From Amphiura filiformis (Eukaryota > Echinodermata > Ophiuroidea > Amphilepidida > Amphiuridae), in assembly GCF_039555335.1 (NCBI RefSeq), contig NC_092640.1, positions 34,031,887 through 34,095,886 on the forward strand: DNA of 64,000 nt, read 5' to 3'. Every line of letters begins with the position of its first letter. Positions within the stretch are counted from its first letter, which is position 1. The notes below the pieces were generated by a model. That model did no database searches, was not told the origin of the DNA, and worked only from the letters and a program-made list of their open reading frames with translations. Positions 57,309 through 64,000 of this stretch are shown here, one piece after another. The position numbers and the translations under genes were made by a program.

Positions 57309-57665
57309 AGGTACTATTGGTCGAAGCAGCCAAAAATATCGATTTTCATTATGTAAATCAATATATTATTGAAAAATAACACTTTGATGTTTTGCAAAAG
57401 TTCATTCTACAAACAATATACTTCCAAACCTTGCTTGATTTATCGTTGTTAATGAGTTATGTACGTTTATGTAAGTGTTGCAGGTGTTTCAGCCCTTATA
57501 AATCATCACTCAAGAACCACTTGACCTATAAAAGTATATCTGTGATATTTGCATTCTTCTACACACTATGAAATACTTTCATATACGCTATGAAATGAGG
57601 AATGCGATTTTTGCCAAAGCTGACTACCATTCGCAAGATGCTGTGAACTACCAAATCGCAACACT
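57309..57665. mobile_element. Diverged copy of the 13746-14095 MITE
   Basis: Starts ATTGGTCGAAGCAGCC and shares TTGATTTTCATT-like, TTTTGCAAAAGTTCATTCTAC, AATGAGTTATGTACGTTT and GATGCTGTGAACTACC words in the same order. The right inverted end is missing. Confidence 0.75.
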
Positions 57666-57846
57666 TAAAATAGTGTCAAACCTTAATCCGCAATTTGATA
57701 GATGTTTCAGTTAACAAAACACCGTGTGGACTCATCTCGCGTGTGAGCATTCAACAAGAAGAAGTCTTTATTATTAAAACATTGTAGTACTAATTACAAT
57801 ACAGAGTATGTTCCACTTGGTATCACTAATTCATTTTATTCCAGCT

Positions 57847-58005
57847 GATATCAAATTAGTTTGGCATACGATTATTGAAACAGACATGGAAAAATAATCT
57901 TGAACTATGCCGTTCACTCCAACATGGGGTGGAGTGAACGGCATAGGTGAAGGATTATTTTTTCCATGTCTGTTTCTAAAATCGTATGCCAAACTAATTT
58001 GATAT
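57847..58005. mobile_element. Hairpin MITE
   Basis: CAAATTAGTTTGGCATACGA and GAACTATGCCGTTCACTCCA pair almost perfectly with the other half around an eight-base loop near 57930. It abuts the TA-flanked element at 58007. Confidence 0.8.
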
Positions 58006-58006
58006 A

Positions 58007-59605
58007 CAGGGTGTCTCAATAAAAATAGGCCCTATGAAAAGTGGTGCATAACTTAAAATATCAACAGTAAAATAAAAAAAATTCTTAAAGATTCAAAAAC
58101 CATGAAGTGTCTGCTTAACAGTAGTGCGAAAATGATCCAAATCCGTTCATGCTTCACTGAGATAATTAAGTTTGTACAAATAGACAAATTTTTAACCATT
58201 CCAATGGGGTAATACACGTTAACAATAATTGTAGTTTATTATAACATAAATAAAAAAAGGAAACGCCAAGTGTTGCTGATTAGTAGTTTAAAATCAATCA
58301 ATCAATCTCCCAAAGAATGTTTTTCACATGTTTCTCTTTGGGTTAAGGGCTCGTATAGAAACGTTTTGCACAGTATTTACTACATAACTCGAGAACCACA
58401 TGACCTACAGAAGTATATCTTTAATATCAATGCAATATTTGCCAAAGCTCACTACCTTTCGCAATATGATGTGAACTACCAAATCGCAATGATGCCTGAT
58501 GCCTCTTTTCTGTTATTGATGTTGTTTATCAATTTTTGTTTGTTTCACCATCAATACTATCATCACCTGGACATTTCATTTCATTTCATTTTGAGAGAAC
58601 CAATTTCTCTTAAATCAAATATTTCAGCCACTTCAATATAAAGTTCAGCCCTACTGTTGCTTGACAAATGTATATATGAACAGCGACATTTTTACGTATT
58701 TCGAAAATGAGGAACGTCCTTCTGATATCAAATATTTTTTAATACGCGACATAATGCCGTTTTATGGCAAATGATTAAAAATTGATATTTTGAAATTTAA
58801 CAGTCCTCTAACTAAATTGTATAAACTTATTGATATGTACGTACTTAAAGTGTAACTGGGACGAAAAGCTGTCTATCATAAAATCGACAATTTTGACTTT
58901 TCATATTGAAGATTAAGATTTTTCCCCGAAACACAAAACACATATAAAAAAATGGGTCTTTTTGGGAAAAATGGATATCTTCAATATGAAAGGTTAAAAT
59001 TTTCAATTGATGATCGGTTTTTTATCCCAGCTACATACCCTAAGTACATATTATTAGATTGATGATGTTTACCTCGAGGATGGTTAAACATCAAAAATAC
59101 AAAAAATATCAAATTTTAATAATTTGCCATTAAATTTGTGTTATATCGCGAATTTCAAAAAAGTAACAAATAGTTGACATCAGAAGGACATTCCTCGTAT
59201 TAGAGTTGTCTGGTGTGCTCTCAGATCCCCCCCCCCCCAAAAAAACTGTGCAAACGTTGCTATCCGAGCCCTTAACCCAAACATGTGAAAAACATTCTTT
59301 GGGAGATTGATTGATTGATTGATTTTAAACTCCAACTCAGCAACACCTGGTGTTTTCTTTTATTTCTTTTATATTAAACTACAATTATTGTTAACGTGTA
59401 TTACCCCATTGGAATGGTCAAAAAATGTGTCTATTTGTACAAACTTAATTATCTCAGTCACGCATGAACGGATTTGGATCATTTTTGCACCACTGTTAAG
59501 CAGACACTTCATGGTTTGTGAATCTTTAAGAATTTTTTATTTTACTGTCGATATTTTAAGTTATGCACCACTTTCCTTAGGGCCTATTTTTATTGAGACA
59601 CCCTG
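58007..59605. mobile_element. 1.6-kb TA-flanked palindromic element with nested inserts
   Basis: CAGGGTGTCTCAATAAAAAT at the left pairs with ATTTTTATTGAGACACCCTG at the right, and the arms pair for about 340 bases, up to GGGTTAAGGGCTCG / CGAGCCCTTAACCC. TA lies on both sides. The centre (58345-59263) holds a piece related to 13746-14095 and a palindrome related to 4205-4800. No transposase is recognised. Confidence 0.85.
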
Positions 59606-59607
59606 TA

Positions 59608-60395
59608 GTATTCTACTTCATAAATTTTGGATTCAGAGGAATTGTTTACGACTGGTTCAAGAGCTATGTAAGTGATAGAAAACAATATGTGAATTTCAAT
59701 AATGAAAATTCTAAACATAAAAGTATAATTTGCGGAGTTCCTTAAGGCTCAATATTAAGTCCTTTACTATTTATTTTGTACATGATATAGCGAATACCTC
59801 GACTATATTAGACCTTGTATTATTTGCTGATGATACGACAATTCTATACTCAAGTAATAACATGCTAATGCTAAGCAAATGCCATTAATAAATAAAGAGT
59901 TATCCGAAGTGAGTAACTGGTTTAAAGCAAACACACTTTCTGTAAATGCTAGTAAAACTAATTACATGATTATGGGTACCCCTAGAATGACTTCGATAAT
60001 AATTCACAAGAAAACAGAGATATTACTTTGGATGGTACAAACTTGCAAAGGGTAACTGAAACCAAATTTTTAGGTGTAATTATCGATGAAAATCTCACAT
60101 GGAAAAACCATATCAACGGAATCTCAAAAACAATTTCACGGAATATAGGTATGATAAACAAGTTGAAATTTTTTATACCTGGGCATGTTTTGCACACGCT
60201 TTATTGTACGCTTGTCTGCCTTATATTAATTATGGTATACTTACATGGGGGAATGCATGTAAAACATATCTTGATAAAATACAAATAAACAAAAAATGGG
60301 CCATGAGAACCATTTCGAATAGCCATTATCGAAGCCATTCTGGACCACTATTTCATAAATTCAATATGCTCAACGTTTTTGATATATTCAAACTA
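59608..60395 (+). pseudogene. LINE reverse transcriptase, palm and thumb region, broken
   Basis: Reads FRGIVYDWFKSYVSDRKQYV, then IICGVP followed by a stop where VPQG is expected (TAA at 59743-59745), SILSPLLFILY, a small deletion shifting the frame near 59785, and then LVLFADDTTILYSS. FADD at 59823-59834 is the catalytic aspartate pair. More stops follow at about 59886. After another shift the frame continues VSNWFKANTLSVNASKTNYM, FLGVIIDENLTWKNHINGIS and INYGILTWGNACKTYLDKIQ in two frames. It reverse-transcribed LINE RNA when intact; with several stops and frameshifts it is dead. Confidence 0.88.
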
Positions 60396-61259
60396 CACAG
60401 TAAAAAATATTTTAAACAACACTGTTTACGCCAGTCACTCTAACAACTTCTGTTTAAAGTTTAAACAACCTTGGGTTGTTTAAACTTTACACATCCAATT
60501 TTTTACAATTTGTACCGATTTTTTAAACAACAGTTTTTAAACATCTGGGTTGTTTAACTTTAGGTGTTTAAATGTACACAGTTGTTTAAGGTATTTTAAA
60601 CAACAAATGTTTAAACCAAACAGTTGTTTAAAGCTGTTTATGGCTGTTGTTTAAAACATACATAGTTGTTTAAACTTGTTGTTTAAAAGTTTTAAACATT
60701 TTTGTTTGTTGAAATCAATTTACTTGGGAGAATGGGCAAGAAGAACATGCACATCAGCCCCATGCATCTGTGCATGAGCAGTGTGAATGTGATACATTCA
60801 GAGGTGAGTGTTTGGTTTAAATATTGTTTGATGTGGTTAAGCTTACACTCACCACACTGTACTTGTCACGGCTACATACTACTGCACAGTGTACAGCTTT
60901 AGCATGTACAACACACAAAGTTCTGTGTGTTCATATAATACTCTATCACATCAAACAATATTTAAACCAAACACTTACCCCTGAATGTATCAATTAGGTC
61001 TGGCATTCCCCACTTTTGGAGCAAGTCGATCACATAGTCATCCGCCATAATGAATCTGACCCTGATTTCAAGGAAGGAAACCCCTCTTTGCAAAATTCGA
61101 TCTTTTTAAACAACGTTGTTTAAAAGTTCCTTTTTTGGTATTATTCATGAATTAAACACACACTGTTTAAAATTCAAGGACTGTCTTTTAAACAATGTTG
61201 TTCAAAGTTTGAACAACATCGTTCTAAACAGCGACACTTTAAACAGTGTTTTTGCTGTG
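60396..61259. mobile_element. TA-flanked MITE made of TTGTTTAAA repeats, inside the LINE
   Basis: Ends CACAGTAAAAAATATTTTAA and TTTAAACAGTGTTTTTGCTGTG are imperfect inverted repeats. TA flanks both sides (60394-60395, 61260-61261), and the LINE continues on the far side. TTGTTTAAA or TTTAAACAA occurs about twenty times. An inner inverted pair (GTTTGGTTTAAATATTGTTT / AAACAATATTTAAACCAAAC) surrounds about 60810-60975. Confidence 0.88.
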
Positions 61260-61261
61260 TA

Positions 61262-61500
61262 GAACTAGGTGTATACATGTATAAATATTCTATTAAACAA
61301 CTACCATATTCATTTGACAGTTTCTTTCTAAAACGATCCGATATTCATAGCTATCACACAAGAAACAGTAATAAGTATAATCAAACAAGAAACAAGAAAG
61401 TATTCACTGATCATTCAATCAGGACTACCGGCCCACTGTTATGGAATTCCCTGAACGATAACCTTAAAGTAGCAAACTCAATAAAACATTTTTGAAACAA
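61262..61500 (+). pseudogene. LINE C-terminal coding region
   Basis: The frame reads YKYSIKQLPYSFDSFFLKRS, IHSYHTRNSNKYN, FTDHSIRTTGPLLWNSLN and ends with a stop at about 61492. The Y-H-T-R-N..Y and SI...GP.LWNSL patterns are the conserved tail of CR1/Jockey-type reverse transcriptase proteins. It is separated from the rest of the frame by the 864-bp MITE. Confidence 0.85.
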
Positions 61501-61742
61501 ATATAGAACACATCTAATCTCATTTTATAACTAGTTCTTGGAGCCCCGTTTCTGTTCTTGTGTTATAGGCTTAATATACTCTGTTTGTTTGTTGTTGTAT
61601 TAATTTAGTTCTGTAAGGAGATGGTCAATGCTGGCCTTATTGGCCTTTCGATCATCTCCTCCATAATTGTCTTGTTTTATTTTATTTTTTCGATGTTGAA
61701 TTTCTTTGTATTTTGTTGTTTTTTATTATTGAAATAAAGATT

Positions 61743-61815
61743 TATTCATTCATTCATTCATTCATTCATTCATTCATTCATTCATTCATTCATTCATTCA
61801 TTCATTCATTCATTC
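61743..61815 (+). repeat. (ATTC)n tail of the LINE
   Basis: About 18 perfect ATTC units directly after AATAAAGATTT, marking the 3' end of the LINE. Confidence 0.92.
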
Positions 61816-62255
61816 TGTCCCCTTGCATGTGAGCATCGATCAGTAGTTTGGGGTAACGTGATGGTGTCATTCTTTGGATATGACTAAAGTAGCAGAGTAT
61901 TTTTTGAGTTAGCCTAAGGGCCGGTCAGTACGTAATGAAAGTTGACCCCATATATAAACACGCTCTGACAATGTATAATACTTTCATCACTTTCGAGTTT
62001 GATCAGGTTTCTCAATTTCATCATATCTTTCATTTATCACAATTATTAGATAGTAATATAAGGAAATGAAACCTTTCTCATTACTCGTTGACTGCCGATA
62101 AAACGCCCAATAAAGACTTAGTCACCGGACCGCGCCGGCCAGTTAAAGTACATGCCCTATCACACCACTCCACACCATACATAAATTCTCCCAGTCACAT
62201 TTCCCAAATATGAAATTAAAAAAGTCAAATTTTAATTTAGTTCTTTTAAAGTTTG
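61816..62255. other. Unannotated stretch
   Basis: No feature seen. Confidence 0.4.
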
Positions 62256-62331
62256 GCAGAGGCGGGGTTCGAACTCACGGCGCAACGCTTAGTACTCTAT
62301 GAGCCTATCGCCTTAGACCACTCGACCACTT
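62200..62331 (-). mobile_element. tRNA-like SINE head 1
   Basis: The minus strand reads GTGGTCGAGTGGTCTAAGGC (A-box region), then GTGAGTTCGAACCCCGCC (B-box region), about 76 bases in total. The form resembles class II (Leu/Ser) tRNAs. The anticodon stem does not pair well, so it is a tRNA-derived element and not a working tRNA gene. Confidence 0.6.
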
Positions 62332-62546
62332 GTCTTGTTGTTATTCATCTAAAACTTATTTAAAAATATGATCGCAACTTCAACACAGGCCTACCACGTG
62401 ACAAGCAAAGGCAGAAAACGTATTATATTTTGGAATTTTATCTGCTTAAAACATTAATGTGTATTATAATAGAGCTACCGTTATTTATATTGTTGAATTC
62501 TCAAGCGCATCATTTCGAATTGGGTTTGGAAGATACATTCTCCTAA

Positions 62547-62656
62547 AGCCCGATACTGACTCCACCTGTACATTTTAATTTCATCGCGCGATGCTGAGAT
62601 GTTTGAAAAGCATCGCAGCATCGCATACCGCTGCGAAGTGGAGTCAGGATCGGGCT
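62547..62656. mobile_element. TWA-flanked MITE with AGCCCG ends, copy 2
   Basis: Ends AGCCCGATACTGACTCCAC and GTGGAGTCAGGATCGGGCT, TAA on both sides (62544-62546, 62657-62659). At 110 bp it is an internally deleted version of 45031-45369. Confidence 0.88.
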
Positions 62657-62659
62657 TAA

Positions 62660-62950
62660 TTCGAACCACCAACATCCATGGTTCGATGTAGAGAGTCTTT
62701 CCTATTCAGAGGAAATACACACCTTATTGCCTTTTAACAATAACCAATGACACTAGCACGTAATTCCAGTCAAGCACCAATCTTTAATCCTATTGTTGAA
62801 GAGGATAATAAGCTTAGGCCTATACTTATGTATAGTATTATTAAAAAGCTTAAGTCTTTGTTTGGCTAAATCCTGTTCAAGTGTGGCTAAATCCTGTACG
62901 AATGTCAGCGGCGAATGTCAGGTTATTATTTCCCAGTCTTGAAAAAAATT
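62660..62950. other. Unannotated stretch
   Basis: GGCTAAATCCTGT(T/A)C is repeated at 62864 and 62885. Nothing else seen. Confidence 0.4.
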
Positions 62951-62953
62951 GCA

Positions 62954-63022
62954 GGCAGAGGTGGGAATCGATCTCGGTACCACCCGGTTAAAAAGCACTG
63001 TGCAAAACCACTAACCCAACTA
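62954..63022 (-). mobile_element. tRNA-like SINE head 2
   Basis: The minus strand reads TTGGGTTAGTGGTTTTGCAC and GAGATCGATTCCCACCTCTGC, with A- and B-box-like words 35-40 bases apart. The folding is poor. The GCCTCTGC / CACCTCTGC end resembles that of head 1. Confidence 0.5.
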
Positions 63023-63297
63023 AATATCTGTTGTGAGATGCTTGACATTAATCTTTGATATTGCTTAATGGAACAAATCGCGGAATTAAATCAGTAATAA
63101 AAGAAGTAGATTCTTATTTAGCGGCCAAATTGGATAAAAGGGGAAATATTTGTCCCTGCTCTAAAGAAAACATAGGTTAGAAAATTATCAAATAAATTTA
63201 AATTAAAAATTGAGATTTTATATTTATTTATTTCACGAGGCGGCATTTTCACAGACAAACACTGTATATGCTAAAAACTCGACCCTCATTACTAGAT
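63023..63297. other. Unannotated AT-rich stretch
   Basis: No feature seen. Confidence 0.4.
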
Positions 63298-63441
63298 GAT
63301 GGCATAGCTCAGTGTTAGAGCATCAGACTGGTAATGTCAATATCGTTGGTTCGAATCCGCCCGTCAGCAATGGTTATTATGATTTTAATGCTACGCTACA
63401 TTTTGTTCAATTTTTTTTCATTTATTTATTTATTTATTTGT

Positions 63442-63520
<79 letters not shown>

Positions 63521-63522
63521 TT
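63298..63522 (+). mobile_element. tRNA-derived SINE with (TTTA)n tail
   Basis: The head 63298-63368 has TAGCTCAGTGTTAGAGC (A box and D stem), an anticodon-loop-like CTGGTAA (GGT, Thr-like) and GGTTCGAATCC (perfect B box). The anticodon and acceptor stems have mismatches. A body of about 50 bases follows, then the (TTTA)n tract. This layout is that of a SINE rather than a functional tRNA gene. Confidence 0.65.
63419..63522 (+). repeat. (TTTA)n microsatellite
   Basis: About 25 TTTA units with one TTTG variant near 63437. The open frames through it are repeat artefacts. Confidence 0.95.
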
Positions 63523-64000
63523 GAAATAATTTGATATATTTGAAAGGGGTATTTGAGCAATTTGAAATTTTTACCCCCGTATAATCCTATGGGGTCATTT
63601 TGAACCCACCCCTCCCAAATTGCCAAACTTAACGCACAACACCTATGAGTTTAAATCATACATAATGATCAGTACGTCCATCATGAATGAGTGGTCACTG
63701 CATTCATTTGGGAATGTGTAGGGACTGCAGCTTGATGCATCCACAACATGATAATGTGTGCACATGCTACATTATATACACTTGTAGGCCTATGTTGTTG
63801 TTGGTGTATAAGTAATGAGCCTTGCAATTGAAATGCCTCAAGCTTTTAATCCGATATTCAGATTATCTATTTGTTTTCATGAATTGGAAGACATTCTTTG
63901 ATGTATTACTGAGCTCAATGATCTGAAATTACTGGAGTGTGAGGTCAGCATAGTATTTTATTAACAGAAAGTATAGAGGCCTTGCATGAAATTATCGATT
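63523..64000. other. Unannotated stretch
   Basis: No feature seen to the end of the window. Confidence 0.4.

Larger units (their letters stand above)
59608..61830 (+). mobile_element. 5'-truncated CR1/L2-like LINE
   Basis: The plus strand carries part of a non-LTR reverse transcriptase, then its C-terminal region, a 3' UTR (61500-61742) and an (ATTC)n tail. It is truncated at the left against the 58007-59605 element and interrupted by a MITE at 60396-61259. Microsatellite tails and this type of C-terminal segment are typical of CR1/L2 clade LINEs. A related 3' end lies at 10715-10820. Confidence 0.88.

Noticed and set aside
58270-59675. Frames of about 120 codons at each end of the 58-59.6 kb element
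   Set aside because: They are translations of complementary palindrome arms and show no transposase motif.
63298-63368. Functional tRNA-Thr gene
   Set aside because: The B box is perfect, but the anticodon and acceptor stems have mismatches and a (TTTA)n tail follows, so a SINE head fits better.
63312-63534. Two overlapping plus-strand frames rich in YLFI repeats
   Set aside because: They are translations of the (TTTA)n microsatellite.

Overview
The window is 64 kb of nuclear DNA from an animal. Genes are sparse and split by introns, with consensus GT-AG splice sites. A Notch-type EGF exon array is present, and the rest is dominated by transposon relics: CR1/L2-like LINE ends, tRNA-derived SINE heads, and miniature elements with TTAA, TA, TWA and 8-bp target duplications. 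The overall texture (AT-rich, many long palindromes, EGF repeats, frequent GGCCTA-type words) would fit a marine invertebrate such as an echinoderm or hemichordate. That placement is an inference. No bacterial, plasmid or viral gene organisation is seen.

Layout. 0.5-0.9 kb is a TTAA-flanked palindromic MITE. 1.2-1.5 kb is a two-copy tandem repeat. 1.93-6.77 kb is a large imperfect palindrome built of repeated modules. 8.0-12.5 kb holds the clearest host gene, on the minus strand: calcium-binding EGF exons (8.9-10.5 kb), flanked by two related copies of an unrecognised exon (8.66-8.78 and about 12.24-12.52 kb) and interrupted by several transposons. 13-21.5 kb is repeats: AAGTATACTT arrays, a 210-bp tandem repeat, an 8-bp-TSD hAT-like insertion, and an AT-rich minisatellite arranged head to head around a piggyBac-like MITE. 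25-33 kb holds plus-strand exons: an HNH-like (His-Me finger) ORF at 25.0-25.4 kb and well-spliced short exons at 27.15, 30.92, 32.1 and 32.6 kb. A G-rich dimeric minisatellite (28.9-30.65 kb) lies in one of their introns.

33-36 kb is palindromes and featureless AT-rich DNA. 36.1-46.9 kb is bounded by near-identical 42-bp inverted ends and may be one 10.8-kb transposon. Inside it are a complete 1.74-kb element (5-bp TSD) carrying a frameshifted PWWP-like gene fragment, several miniature elements, and minus-strand splice signals for a possible transcript. 47-58 kb is again palindromic elements, including the second copy of the repeat found at 16.8-21.4 kb. 58.0-59.6 kb is a TA-flanked nested palindrome, followed by a decayed LINE (59.6-61.8 kb) carrying a TA-flanked MITE and an (ATTC)n tail. 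62.2-63.5 kb has three tRNA-like sequences and a long (TTTA)n tract.

No complete multi-exon gene can be assembled from this window alone. The coding evidence is exon by exon, and some exons are broken (lost splice acceptor, stops, frameshift). The most interesting points are the transposon with a captured PWWP fragment inside a possible larger transposon, the actively duplicating EGF exon array with a lost acceptor, and the HNH-like ORF.
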